Counted from the stretch's first letter, positions 28,601 through 35,965 are shown. The stretch: DNA of 64,000 bases from Microvirga sp. ACRRW (GCF_022346925.1 NZ_JAKRNJ010000002.1:372001-436000), one strand, 5' to 3'. Notes: generated from the sequence alone by a model not told the origin. Numbers and translations: made by a program.

Positions 28601-30995
28601 GACGGGCGAGGTTCTGATCCTGGCGGAGACGGACATCGACGGCGAGACGATCATCTACAAGTTCAAGTGGCGTGACGGTTCGTTGCACGACGAAAGCCAG
28701 GACGGGCTGTTCCGCTTCGTGGGTAACAAGCTCGAAGCTGTCACCGGTGCTACGGTCGATCGAGATACGCTCAAGACTTACACCGTCGTGGCCAATGACG
28801 GCCAGGGCGCGCCCAACAGCGAGGTGGAAGGCACGATCACCGTCACGATCAGCAATGAGGACGAGACGACGGGCAACCATGCTCCCCCCGATCCGACACG
28901 CGCATTGGACTGGAAGGAGGGCGCGCTTGGCGATGTCCTGATCCTGGCGGATAGGGACCTTGACGGCCAAGCCGTTACCTACAAGTTCAAGTGGCGTGAC
29001 GGCTCGCTGCACGATGAGAGCGAGGATGGGCTATTCCGCTTTGTCGGCAGCAAGCTCGAAGCTGCAACCGGCGCCACGGTGGAACGCGACACGATCAAGA
29101 TCTACAACGTGGTGGCGGATGACGGGCAGGGCGCTCCCAACAGCGTCGTGAACGGTCAGATCACCATCACCATCAAGAACTTGGATGAGGCGACCGGCAA
29201 CCATGCTCCGACCGACCCGTCACGAGCCGTAGACTGGTTTGAAGGGGTGATGGGTGCCGTCCTGATCCTGGCGGAGATGGACCTCGACGGAGAGACCATC
29301 TCGTACAAGTTCAAGTGGTCGGATGGCACCTTGCACGCTGAGAGCGAGGATGGCCTGTTCCGCTTCGTCGGCAACAGGATGGAGGCCATCGGCGCGGAAG
29401 CTGTCGACCGCGACACGGCGAAGAACTACACCGTGGTGGCGGACGACGGTTCGGGAACTCCCAACGGCACCGTGACCGGCACGATCAAGGTGACGATCAA
29501 GAACCTGGATGAGCCGAGCGGCAACCATGCGCCGACCGACCCGTCGCGGACGCTTGACTGGGCCAACGGTGCGCTGGGTGTTGTTCTCATCCTGGCGGAC
29601 ACCGACCTTGACGGACAGACGATCGTCTACAAGTTCAAGCACTCGGACGGCTTGCTGTACGACACAAGCGAGGATGGGTTGTTCAGGTTCGAGGGCAACC
29701 GTCTCGTGGCGCTCGGCGCCGCGGCAGTGGATGCCGACACGATCAGGAACTATGTCGTTGTCGCCAATGACGGCCAGGGCGCGCCTAACAGCGAGGTGGA
29801 GGGCACGATCACCGTCACGATCAAGGATCCGGACGATGCCACGGGCAACTACGCGCCGACGGTGCCGTCTGGCAGCTTCACGATCAAGGAAGGAGCCGCC
29901 CTCGGAGCGCTGCTGACATTCGATGCGGTGGATCTCGACGGACAGACGATCATTTACAAGTTCAAGCACTCGGACGGCTTGCTGTACGACACCAGCGAGG
30001 ACGGATACTACAAGTTCGTCGGTAACGTGCTGATGCTGGTGAAGTCTCCGGGCGTGGCGGCTACGGAAACCAAGTCCTATGTCATTGTCGCCAACGACGA
30101 CATGGGGGCACCGAACAGCATCGTGGAAGGCTCGGTGACGGTGACCGTGGAGGACACAGGAAGCCATGCTCCGACGGATGTTCGGTGGGTTTCGGGCACT
30201 GCTGCGGTGCGCGAGGGCACGAGCAACGACATCGTCGTGGCCGCGCTGACCGCCACCGACCTGGACGGCGACCCGCTGCGCTTCGAGCTGAAGGACGATG
30301 CCGGCGGCCGGTTCAAGCTGGTGCAGGAAGATGGCCGCTGGGTGATCAAGGTCGCCAACAGTATCGCCATCGACTACGAGCAGCTGAGCAGCTCGGCGAA
30401 GTACTACACCATCCAGGTGCAGGCCTTCGAGGACAAGGCGGACGGCGGGGCCTCGGCGATCACGACGCTGCGCATCAACGCACGCGACCTCTTCATTGAG
30501 TTCGTGGAGGAGGCCGACACCTCGGACAAGATCTATGGTGGCGGCTTCAACGACAACCTGAATGGCGGCAAGGGCGACGACACCCTGCGCGGCGGTGAAG
30601 GCAACGACAACCTGTGGGGCGGGGAAGGCAACGACGTCTTCCAGTTCCAGTATGCGCCGGATGCGACGACCAACCGGGACAGCATCAAGGACTTCCGGGC
30701 GAGCACGACGGGGGGCGAGAACGACATGATCTGGCTGAACCGCCAGTTCGGGTTCAGCGGCTTCAAGACGACGGAGAACAACAAGGTTCTGGACGCTGCG
30801 GCGTTTGTGCTGGGCACGGTGGCGACGGAGGCGCGGGCGCAGATCCTGTACGACAAGTCGAACGGGCGTCTGTACTACGACCAGGACGGCACGGGCTCGC
30901 GGTTCGACAAGGTGTGGTTTGCGACGATCGAGACCTACATGGGCTCGCGGGCGGATCTGACCGCGGCGAATTTCTGGATTTATTCCGGAACGTAA
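22686..30995 (+). CDS. Giant cadherin-repeat/RTX surface protein 3 (about 2769 aa)
   Basis: Third giant secreted protein. Residues 1 to about 180 resemble the propeller-like start of giant protein 1 (LKNGSVLATWMDRTSEGEG). About 230-1520 holds diverse cadherin-like domains (ALDYED, NYEIPEDQ, TINDVNEAP). About 1524-2490 is an array of nine units of about 108 residues, each starting like NHAPTDPSRSLEWKEG and carrying YKFKWKDGSLHDESQDGLFR. The C-terminus is the RTX/secretion cassette shared with giant protein 1. The frame extends to 22644. I chose 22686 because AATAAGGGG precedes it and the start ATGGCT matches that of giant gene 2. An ATG at 22692 is also possible. A calcium-dependent adhesin is inferred from architecture. 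Confidence 0.88.
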   Translation: MAMASSFSLNNQLSALIKDQIEADDLIVLKNGSVLATWMDRTSEGEGRLAGQVFNSAGKAKGPSFTIGDRVEPGSTKFFQLENGRPVALWASTGSQGDLSVFNMRVLKADGRASGAVAHALTSFDADREVLSVKETKGGGFALTYKTPNSDVISEAIYDSRLTWIEDEALSAESAEQRAAFDIAESWVLESTVQDPEITIIDPWSAPMVSLAGPTGGGGGIPDNTGPYLIGISRTTLAENSLRNGDVVGTFYAYDAEDHAIASYALTTTGTPFRVENRSGTWVLVVADERKLNYELYSSNGGKIDLWFTAKDEYGAGGGNAFTITLTNVPEPTTATITDKTDLKEFNTVDRKVATVTLSDDDLGGSQLVLYFSRAKDSERFYIVRESSTLYSIYTKAGAVFDYESAPGGVYNLQIFSLDHSIIGAQNWNSAYTISFNITDMQESPHDIALTSYSVSERAIGGDAEAHFVGWLSAQDDFADMPNLVYEVVDFVTGDFDPDSPFEVIYQDGRWGLQLKAGAALDYEDPALINHKVKVTIRASDPHRPGTSTIETLTLDVTNLNDAPVLSGGLSSTVVTEGAGTGDLLGMLNITDQDGNSIHAWVGGPMGDAFEIKWEAGGFALRVKDGSKINYEIPEDQKYIEVYITDQTGNTNSLRSYRFDLTINDVNEAPVLAGLSGYELGGSPDDDSFVAYVDLSDEDYADATLNVVVSSSLDGFDGTRAFKIVKEGDKYVLKVAKGALIDYDAIETHLAHLVITATDHKGVSVSRNYTITITNNPPEISSVTGADIRDHAGKDGSRIVAATFAAQDPNKDPVTAGVTSSLDRDGIKAFRVEYNHDTKLYEVIVNDPALIDYNSAEGHQVAITLSVTDDHDNTSTHDLTLNILNDAPTGLALTDVINPREGEASGAYVATVNVTDIDGDELTFSVTSNFDTADKKAFHIVKEGDKYVLRVLNPELINLDTATTANLLITVDDGHGHTTSITPAIEVRDGDDPVVDVATVAFDENSGEGTLVGYIDVSDVDGDIVGDPVIEGPWAGAFILVQISPTRYEIRVSASGKALLDFESPGSRILKITVRDSKGHETSKDLTLDIQDVNEGPIGIKLNEAKGVEVFENSEVIGVLSATDPEGHAISNYVIVAGDPDGLFTVFNNGGKFEIRATGKLDYDTLISHIFRLKIVAVDEHGVQTGEPEEITIDVMNIDEAPEDLSLSARTVVVDSPDGVLVGYLRAYDPEGNPITYTIRGELFDSGALSLEPDDETGLWVIKVLNGSLIKPTSDGSLIITASDGEHETSMSVNLNILETNTIPTNVRFTDPASVVAHASAGTVVGYIEVDDPDGQELTFSVRSNLPGDDGSGTYFRVVKLDDGRFELRVSLATAELIYAAGGDNFFKVYVTAFDGINRSDETELAVTITENFGPTGLGFDADLVDWRGNAVIPDAADGTIIGTLSGFDPEGDDFTYSVEGAMAGIFDIKAGDEPGTWVLYVLNGSGLDLSTRFSITIRIVATDRWGNSSYQDVTIFTQELPPNRAPTDPTAAFEIEEGITGEILTLDDEDEDGDTIAYKFKWRDGSLHNESEDGLFRFVGNKLEAVTGASVDRDTIKNYTIVADDGQGTSVSLVEGTLTVTLKNEDETTGNHAPTDPSRSLEWKEGVTGDVLILAEKDIDGETIIYKFKWKDGSLHDESQDGLFRFVGNMLVAVTGATVDRDTIKTYTIVANDGQGASNSEVEGTLTVTLKNEDETTGNHAPSDPSRSLDWAEGATGDVLILAEKDIDGETIIYKFKHSDGFLYDTSEDGLFRFVGNKLVAVTGAVVDRDTFKTYVIVADDGQGAPNSQMEGTLTVTIKNEDETTGNYAPSDPSRSLDWREGKTGDVLFLAERDLDGETIIYKFKWKDGSLHDESQDGLFRFVGNRLEAVVGASVDRDTLKSYAVVADDGQGAPNSVVEGTLTITITDVDEATGNRSPYDPSRALEWKEGATGEVLILAETDIDGETIIYKFKWRDGSLHDESQDGLFRFVGNKLEAVTGATVDRDTLKTYTVVANDGQGAPNSEVEGTITVTISNEDETTGNHAPPDPTRALDWKEGALGDVLILADRDLDGQAVTYKFKWRDGSLHDESEDGLFRFVGSKLEAATGATVERDTIKIYNVVADDGQGAPNSVVNGQITITIKNLDEATGNHAPTDPSRAVDWFEGVMGAVLILAEMDLDGETISYKFKWSDGTLHAESEDGLFRFVGNRMEAIGAEAVDRDTAKNYTVVADDGSGTPNGTVTGTIKVTIKNLDEPSGNHAPTDPSRTLDWANGALGVVLILADTDLDGQTIVYKFKHSDGLLYDTSEDGLFRFEGNRLVALGAAAVDADTIRNYVVVANDGQGAPNSEVEGTITVTIKDPDDATGNYAPTVPSGSFTIKEGAALGALLTFDAVDLDGQTIIYKFKHSDGLLYDTSEDGYYKFVGNVLMLVKSPGVAATETKSYVIVANDDMGAPNSIVEGSVTVTVEDTGSHAPTDVRWVSGTAAVREGTSNDIVVAALTATDLDGDPLRFELKDDAGGRFKLVQEDGRWVIKVANSIAIDYEQLSSSAKYYTIQVQAFEDKADGGASAITTLRINARDLFIEFVEEADTSDKIYGGGFNDNLNGGKGDDTLRGGEGNDNLWGGEGNDVFQFQYAPDATTNRDSIKDFRASTTGGENDMIWLNRQFGFSGFKTTENNKVLDAAAFVLGTVATEARAQILYDKSNGRLYYDQDGTGSRFDKVWFATIETYMGSRADLTAANFWIYSGT
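27256..30165. repeat. Array of nine ~108-residue (~324-bp) units in giant gene 3
   Basis: Nine successive in-frame units each contain APxDPSR, DxDGxxIxYKFK, SEDGLFRF or SQDGLFRF, DRDTxKxY and ANDGQGAPNS or ADDGQGAPNS. The outermost units (NRAPTDPTAAFEIEEG and NYAPTVPSGSFTIKEG) are the most diverged. The middle units are alike enough at DNA level to recombine. Confidence 0.85.
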
Positions 30996-31030
30996 GAAAC
31001 TGGCAGGGCGGCCCCTTCACCACCGCCCTG
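30168..31030. repeat. 3' cassette copy B (shared with giant gene 1)
   Basis: Counterpart of 15911-16770. It encodes the last cadherin-like domain, RTX nonapeptides and C-terminal secretion tail, and continues into the 3' stem-loop (CAGGGCGG at 31004, CCGCCCTG at 31023). Here the right arm differs by one base from copy A. Confidence 0.9.
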
Positions 31031-31060
31031 GCGGACCTGGACAACAGGAAATCCCGATTG

Positions 31061-31092
31061 GGCTCCAGCGGAAAGCCGCTGGAGCCTTTTCT
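31061..31092 (+). terminator. Intrinsic terminator after giant gene 3
   Basis: GGCTCCAGCGG and the complementary CCGCTGGAGCC form an 11-bp stem with a short loop, followed by TTTTCTT. It lies 66 bases past the stop, beyond the weak stem-loop at 31004. Confidence 0.9.
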
Positions 31093-31239
31093 TATGGGAC
31101 GGTAAGGAGCGCAATCCGCCCACGTATTATGAGAGGCGGTTGCGTCTTCGCCTTGGGGATTTGACGCGCGCCTGATCTTTTTCGCTCCTGATGTGTTGTG
31201 CTTCCTCTGGGAGCATCACACGAGGGGGAACGAGGCTGC

Positions 31240-32187
31240 ATGGCGTCCAATGCGGATATGCTCGATTGCCTGATCGTCGGCGGCGGGCCGGCAGGGTTGA
31301 CGACAGGTCTCTATCTGGCGCGGTTCAAGCGCCGCTTCCTGATCGTTGACAGCGGCACGCCGAGGGCGGCGTGGATTCCGACGAGCCACAATATTCCCAT
31401 GTTTGCGGATGGGATTTCCGGCAAGGATCTCCTGGCCCGGGCGCGCACCAATCTGGAACAGTACGGTAAATGCATCAGGGCAGGGCGGGTCACGGGCCTG
31501 AGCAAGCAGCCGGATCGTTTCATCGCTTTGGTCGAGGACGACGATGGCCGCACCGGGCAGATCGCGGCCCGGCGGGTGGTGCTGGCAACGGGCGCGGTGG
31601 ATATCGAGCCCGATCTGCCGAATGTGCCTCATGCCGTTCAGCGCGGTCTCGTGCGCTATTGTCCTATCTGTGACGGCTATGAATCCCGCGACCGGAAGAT
31701 CGCCGTCATCGCCTATGGCGCTCACGGCATTGGGGAGGCGGTGTTCATCGCCCGCACCTATTCCCGCGACGTGACGCTGCTCACGTTGGGCCAGCCTCTC
31801 GAATTGAATGCGGAGCAGCGCGGCAGGCTCGACGAGCATGGCATCAAGATGGTCGAAACGCCCGTCGAGTCTCTCGACATGGAGAAAGACAGGATTTCCG
31901 CTCTCCACTTCGACGGCAAGGAGCATCGCTTCGATGTGCTCTATTCAGCCTTGGGCTTGAAGTACCGCTCCGATCTCGCATTGTCTTTGGGCGCAGAGCA
32001 CGATCCGTCAGGCAGCCTGATCGTCGACAGCCATTGCCAGACGAGCGTGAAGGGGCTGTATGCAGCAGGTGACATTGTGCGCGGCATCGACCAGATCGTG
32101 GTGGGCATGGGGCATGCTGCACACGCCGCCACGCACATTCACAACCATTGCGAATTGCCCACCGAGGATGAGCCCGGCGGAGCCTGA
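31240..32187 (+). CDS. Thioredoxin reductase-like NAD(P)/FAD oxidoreductase
   Basis: This 315-residue flavoprotein has the FAD-binding start DCLIVGGGPAGLTTGLYLAR (residues 9-28), a CPICDGYE redox-type CxxC at Cys141/Cys144, a second dinucleotide-binding segment near 156-167 (VIAYGAHGIGEA, a weak version of GxGxxA) and a C-terminal FAD motif GLYAAGDIVRG. It belongs to the pyridine nucleotide-disulfide oxidoreductase family that includes thioredoxin and alkyl hydroperoxide reductases. Its electron acceptor is unknown. I chose the ATG at 31240 (GAGG before it) over 31198. It is convergent with the esterase gene, 7 bases apart. Since the second nucleotide motif is imperfect, it may be a TrxR-like protein rather than true TrxB. 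Confidence 0.85.
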   Translation: MASNADMLDCLIVGGGPAGLTTGLYLARFKRRFLIVDSGTPRAAWIPTSHNIPMFADGISGKDLLARARTNLEQYGKCIRAGRVTGLSKQPDRFIALVEDDDGRTGQIAARRVVLATGAVDIEPDLPNVPHAVQRGLVRYCPICDGYESRDRKIAVIAYGAHGIGEAVFIARTYSRDVTLLTLGQPLELNAEQRGRLDEHGIKMVETPVESLDMEKDRISALHFDGKEHRFDVLYSALGLKYRSDLALSLGAEHDPSGSLIVDSHCQTSVKGLYAAGDIVRGIDQIVVGMGHAAHAATHIHNHCELPTEDEPGGA

Positions 32188-32194
32188 TCTTTCG

Positions 32195-33214
32195 TCAGGC
32201 GAGAGCTTTTGCGAGAAGAGGCAGGCTCACATCCATCCGGTAATCCACCGACGAGTGATTGTCGGGGAATTCCTCGTAAACATGCGCGATGCCGGCAGTC
32301 TCCAGCTTGCGGTGCAATTGGCGCGAGCCATAGACCATGTTGTACTGATCGATGTCGCCGCAATCGATGTAGAAGGCCTTCAGCTTGCGCAGGTTGTCCT
32401 GGGCCTGCTTGTCGTCGACCATGCGCAGCGGATCCCATCGCAGCCAGTTCGTCCAGCGTTCCTCGATGACTTCGCAGGTGTGAAGATCGACGGGCAGCCT
32501 GATGCCGCAGAACTGGCTCGGATCGGGATCGAAGCTCGCGGCCTGGGCGAGGATCATCAACACGTGCCAATCCTGATCCTTCGCCTTCGGCCCTTCCGCG
32601 AACTTGTTCAGAAACTTTTCGATGGACATGCCGTGGCTCGCCAGATGGCGCAGCGCGCCCGCGAACTCGCCGAGATGATAGAGATACTCAAAGCCCACAT
32701 CGCCTGAGTGAGAAGCCGCTGCTGCCCACACCGAGCCGCCATGGCGCAGGGCATGGACCAGAGAGCCGTAGCCACCTGAACTCTTGCCGAAAACGCCGCG
32801 TCGTCCGTCCCCGCCGCAGCCGAAGCGCTGTTCCACGAAAGGCAGCATCTCGCGGATCAGGAAGGTCTCCCACAGGCCCATCGCGGCGCTGTCGACATAT
32901 TGGTTGCCGCCGAGGCGCGTGAAGCAATCGGGGAAGGCGACGACTGTCGGAGGCATGGCGCCCGTGCCGATCAGGCGGTCGAGCCGCTCCGGAACGCTCT
33001 CGCCGTAATTCTTCCAGTTGGTATGCGCAGGCCCGCCCGCCGTGTAGCCCACGAGATCCACGAGGAGGGGGAGGCCGCGCCCGTCATGGCCGGCAGGTAC
33101 ATAGACGTCGATCCGCCGCCTTGCGGGATCACCGAGGAGGTTCCCTTTCAGGCACTCGCTGTCGATCCGGAGGGAGTGCACCACGCCTTCCGGCACGTTC
33201 TGGTCCTTGCGCAT
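32195..33214 (-). CDS. Alpha/beta-hydrolase, putative esterase (esterase D/enterochelin esterase type)
   Basis: The 339-residue protein has an alpha/beta-hydrolase core. RRRIDVYVPAGHDGRGLPLL marks the first strands, GKSSGG gives a GxSxG nucleophile elbow at Ser145, and NHSSVDYRMD supplies a candidate catalytic histidine near the C-terminus. This is the PF00756-type esterase pattern. It would hydrolyse an ester, and the substrate is unknown. No signal peptide is present with the chosen start. The ATG at 33214 follows AAGGA. Upstream in-frame ATGs (33244, 33355) would add unusual sequence. It is divergent from the permease gene. Confidence 0.82.
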   Translation of the reverse strand: MRKDQNVPEGVVHSLRIDSECLKGNLLGDPARRRIDVYVPAGHDGRGLPLLVDLVGYTAGGPAHTNWKNYGESVPERLDRLIGTGAMPPTVVAFPDCFTRLGGNQYVDSAAMGLWETFLIREMLPFVEQRFGCGGDGRRGVFGKSSGGYGSLVHALRHGGSVWAAAASHSGDVGFEYLYHLGEFAGALRHLASHGMSIEKFLNKFAEGPKAKDQDWHVLMILAQAASFDPDPSQFCGIRLPVDLHTCEVIEERWTNWLRWDPLRMVDDKQAQDNLRKLKAFYIDCGDIDQYNMVYGSRQLHRKLETAGIAHVYEEFPDNHSSVDYRMDVSLPLLAKALA

Positions 33215-33380
33215 CGCTGATCCTTCTTGCTCGTAGGGGGACATGATGTGGCTGCCGAACAGGCACTTGTCCAGAAATGGGGCTGTCGTGGCGGTTAATA
33301 AGTGTTCCCGGGCGCTAGCTTTTCCTCCCGGCCTGGCACTAGGGTGCCACCTCAAGCGTCATTGTCTGGGGGAATAGAAC

Positions 33381-34709
33381 ATGAGCGATAGTTTCCTGCC
33401 TAAATGGACCTTGAAGAACGAAGGCATCATCATGCCGGATGAGCGGCTGCCGACGGGTCAGATGATCGTCGTCGGTCTGCAGCATGTGGTGGCCATGTTC
33501 GGCGCCACGGTGCTGGCCCCCATCCTGATGGGCTTCGACCCGAACGTCTCCATTCTCTTCTCTGGCCTCGCCACCCTGATCTTCTTCTTCGTGGTCGGCG
33601 GCCGGGTGCCGAGTTATCTCGGCTCGAGCTTCGCCTTCATCGGCCCCGTACTGGTGGCGATGGGCGCTTCGGTCGGCAGCCCGAACCCGAACATTCCTCT
33701 TGCGCTCGGCGGCATCATCGCGGCCGGTGCGCTCTATTTCGCCATCGGCCTGATCGTCCAGGTGATCGGGCATCGCTGGATCGAGAAGCTCATGCCGCCG
33801 GTGGTCACCGGTGCCATCGTGGCCGCCATCGGCCTCGTGCTGGCTCCGATCGCCATCAACAGCGCGTCTGGTGTGACGCCCGACAATGCGAACGGCTCCG
33901 ACTTCGCCCGCTGGATCGCTCTTGCGACGGCGCTCTCGGTCGGCCTCGTCGCGGTCTATGCGCCGGGCATGTGGAAGCGCCTGCCGGTGCTGCTCGGCGG
34001 CGCCATGGGCTACCTGGTCTACTACATCTTCGCGAACCATCTGGGCTACGGCGCGCCCATCGACTTCACGAAGATCGGCGAGGCGGCCTGGTTCGGCCTG
34101 CCGACCTTCCAGAGCCCTGTCTTCGACACGCGGGCCATGAGCCTGATCGCGCCCGTCGCCATCATTCTGGTCGCCGAGAACCTCGGGCACATCAAGGCCA
34201 TCGGCGCCATGACGGGCCGCAACCTCGATCCCTATCTCGGACGCGCCTTCATGGGCGACGGCCTTGCCACGATGCTCTCCGGCTCCGCCGGCGGCACGGG
34301 CATGACCACTTACGCCGAGAACATGGGCGTGATGGCCGTGACCCGCATCTACTCGACGCTGGTCTTCATCATCGCCGCAGGCTTCGCGCTTCTGCTCGGC
34401 CTCTCGCCGAAGTTCGGCGCTTTCATCGGCACCATTCCGGGGCCGGTGCTCGGCGGATTGTCCATCGTGGTGTTCGGCCTCATCGCCGCAACGGCGGGCC
34501 GCATCTGGGTAGAGAGCCGGGTCGATTTCTCGAACCCGCGCAATCTCATCACGGTCGCTGCCGCCCTGATCCTGGGCGCCGGTAACTTCAAGCTGAATGT
34601 CGCGGGCTTCACTCTCGACGGCATCGGCACCGCGACCTTCGGGGCGATCATCCTGTATCATCTCCTGAACATGGGGTCGCAGCACGCCGACGAGGCTCCG
34701 CGCGCTTAA
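33381..34709 (+). CDS. Uracil/xanthine permease family transporter (UraA/RutG type)
   Basis: This 442-residue membrane protein belongs to the nucleobase:cation symporter-2 family, which brings uracil, xanthine or related bases into the cell with protons. LQHVVAMFGATVLAPILMG is the family N-terminal signature. FAFIGPVLVAMG and SGSAGGTGMTTYAENMGV correspond to substrate-binding half-helices, with an acidic residue in the AEN segment. About 12-14 hydrophobic segments are visible. Substrate specificity cannot be set from sequence and no pyrimidine-degradation genes are adjacent. The start ATG at 33381 follows TGGGGGAAT. The terminator at 34736 ends the transcript. Confidence 0.9.
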   Translation: MSDSFLPKWTLKNEGIIMPDERLPTGQMIVVGLQHVVAMFGATVLAPILMGFDPNVSILFSGLATLIFFFVVGGRVPSYLGSSFAFIGPVLVAMGASVGSPNPNIPLALGGIIAAGALYFAIGLIVQVIGHRWIEKLMPPVVTGAIVAAIGLVLAPIAINSASGVTPDNANGSDFARWIALATALSVGLVAVYAPGMWKRLPVLLGGAMGYLVYYIFANHLGYGAPIDFTKIGEAAWFGLPTFQSPVFDTRAMSLIAPVAIILVAENLGHIKAIGAMTGRNLDPYLGRAFMGDGLATMLSGSAGGTGMTTYAENMGVMAVTRIYSTLVFIIAAGFALLLGLSPKFGAFIGTIPGPVLGGLSIVVFGLIAATAGRIWVESRVDFSNPRNLITVAAALILGAGNFKLNVAGFTLDGIGTATFGAIILYHLLNMGSQHADEAPRA

Positions 34710-34720
34710 AGCACGTACCA

Positions 34721-34745
34721 GGAACACGTCTTCGGAGCCCGCGTT
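34721..34745 (+). promoter_or_regulatory. EcfG-type promoter for the SDR gene
   Basis: GGAAC at 34721-34725, 16 bases, then CGTT at 34742-34745. This matches the general stress sigma factor consensus. The -10 element lies inside the left arm of the permease terminator, 76 bases before the SDR start. Confidence 0.75.
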
Positions 34746-34770
34746 GAGCCATCAACGCGGGCTTTTCTTT
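34736..34770 (+). terminator. Intrinsic terminator after the permease gene
   Basis: AGCCCGCGTTGA pairs with TCAACGCGGGCT around a 4-base loop, followed by TTTCTTT. It overlaps the stress promoter of the next gene. Confidence 0.9.
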
Positions 34771-34820
34771 GCTCAATGAGGAGCCGGAGCCCGTATCGCT
34801 TTTCAAAGAAGGATGGTGCG

Positions 34821-35681
34821 ATGAGTTCCGAACAGAAGCAGACACTTCCTCCCCAGGTACAGGATCAGCAGCCCGGTCATGAAACCGAGATGAATCCGAG
34901 GCCTGATTACGAGCCGCGTTATCCGGGCAGCAATCGCTTGCAGGGAAAGACGGTGCTCATCACCGGCGGCGACAGCGGCATCGGCCGCGCGGTGTCGGTT
35001 CTCTTCGCGCGCGAAGGCGCGGATGTCGCCATCGTCTATCTCAATGAGAGCGAGGATGCGCAGGCGACCAAGAAGCTCGTGGAGAGGGAAGGGCGCACAT
35101 GCCTGACCATCGCGGGCGACATCGGCGATCCCACTTTCTGCCGCTCCGCAATCGATCAAGTCGTCAAGCAATTCGGCAAGCTCGATGTGCTCATCAACAA
35201 CGCGGCCGAGCAGCATCCTCAAAAGGAGATGGCGGAGATCACGCCCGAGCAGATCGACCGCACGTTTCGCACGAACATCTTTGGTTATTTCTATATGACG
35301 CAGGCTGCGATGCCGCATCTGAAGCAGGGTGCCGCCATCATCAACACCACCTCCGTCACCGCCTATCGCGGCAGTTCTGATCTGCTCGATTACAGTGCGA
35401 CCAAAGGCGCCATCGTCGCTTTCACGCGCTCCCTGGCGCAGAAGCTCGCGGAGAAGGGCATCCGCGTGAACGGTGTCGCGCCAGGACCGATCTGGACACC
35501 TCTAATCCCATCGACCTTCCCGGCGGAGAAAGTGAAGAGCTTCGGCGCGAATACGCCGCTCAAGCGTCCGGGCCAGCCCAACGAGGTCGCGCCTTCGTAT
35601 CTCTTTCTCGCTTGCGAAGACGCCTCCTATATCACAGGCTCGGTGCTGCATCCGAACGGCGGCGATCCAACCGAATCCTGA
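34821..35681 (+). CDS. SDR family oxidoreductase, general stress protein type
   Basis: This 286-residue short-chain dehydrogenase has an N-terminal extension rich in Q and P. The NAD(P)-binding motif TGGDSGIG is at residues 48-55, NNAA at 126-129, and the catalytic Ser178, Tyr191 and Lys195 are present (YSATK). The layout and extension match the YhdF/YdaD/YghA group, whose members are often stress-induced. The reaction would be NAD(P)-dependent oxidation or reduction of an unknown alcohol or carbonyl. The ATG at 34821 has AAGGA upstream. A GGAAC-N16-CGTT promoter 76 bases before it places the gene in the EcfG stress regulon, an inference consistent with the family. Confidence 0.92.
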   Translation: MSSEQKQTLPPQVQDQQPGHETEMNPRPDYEPRYPGSNRLQGKTVLITGGDSGIGRAVSVLFAREGADVAIVYLNESEDAQATKKLVEREGRTCLTIAGDIGDPTFCRSAIDQVVKQFGKLDVLINNAAEQHPQKEMAEITPEQIDRTFRTNIFGYFYMTQAAMPHLKQGAAIINTTSVTAYRGSSDLLDYSATKGAIVAFTRSLAQKLAEKGIRVNGVAPGPIWTPLIPSTFPAEKVKSFGANTPLKRPGQPNEVAPSYLFLACEDASYITGSVLHPNGGDPTES

Positions 35682-35684
35682 CAA

Positions 35685-35717
35685 CAAAAAAAGGCGGCTC
35701 GCTCGAGCCGCCTTTTT
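35685..35717. terminator. Bidirectional intrinsic terminator between SDR gene and 67-aa gene
   Basis: A 10-bp stem, AAGGCGGCTC with GAGCCGCCTT, has an A-run before it and TTTTT after it. It can therefore stop transcription from both convergent genes. Confidence 0.92.
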
Positions 35718-35735
35718 CGTGAAGGACGAGGCATC

Positions 35736-35939
35736 TCAGCGACGGCGACGCACCCGAACGGGTATCGGAGCGGGGGCCTGCACCGTGAGCGCGAAGAACA
35801 GCAGCACGGCGGACAGGGACGCACCGATCAGGAAAACGACTTCTGCAATTTCAGCCTGCGAGGCCATTCCGGTGACGCCTGCAAGCAAAGTAAGAACGGT
35901 GAAAAGAATAAATGCACGAAGGGCAACTGAACGGGTCAT
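35736..35939 (-). CDS. Small two-helix membrane protein (67 aa), unknown function
   Basis: The product starts MTRSVALRAFILFTVLTLLA and has a second hydrophobic helix (VVFLIGASLSAVLLFFALTV), then a proline-rich tail ending RVRRRR. It is probably an inner-membrane protein with a basic cytoplasmic tail. I recognise no family. I chose the ATG at 35939, which has GGGAG eight bases upstream. The ATG at 35945 is too close to that site, and the frame extending to 36104 shows no conservation cues. A perfect GGAAC-N16-CGTT element just upstream indicates EcfG control. It is divergent from the DUF1328 gene. Confidence 0.65.
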   Translation of the reverse strand: MTRSVALRAFILFTVLTLLAGVTGMASQAEIAEVVFLIGASLSAVLLFFALTVQAPAPIPVRVRRRR

Positions 35940-35965
35940 CGACATTTCTCCCAAGTGTTCTGAAA

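Noticed and set aside
33339..34727. 462-residue minus-strand frame across the nucleobase permease
   Set aside because: Charged, low-complexity antisense product. The permease on the plus strand is secure.
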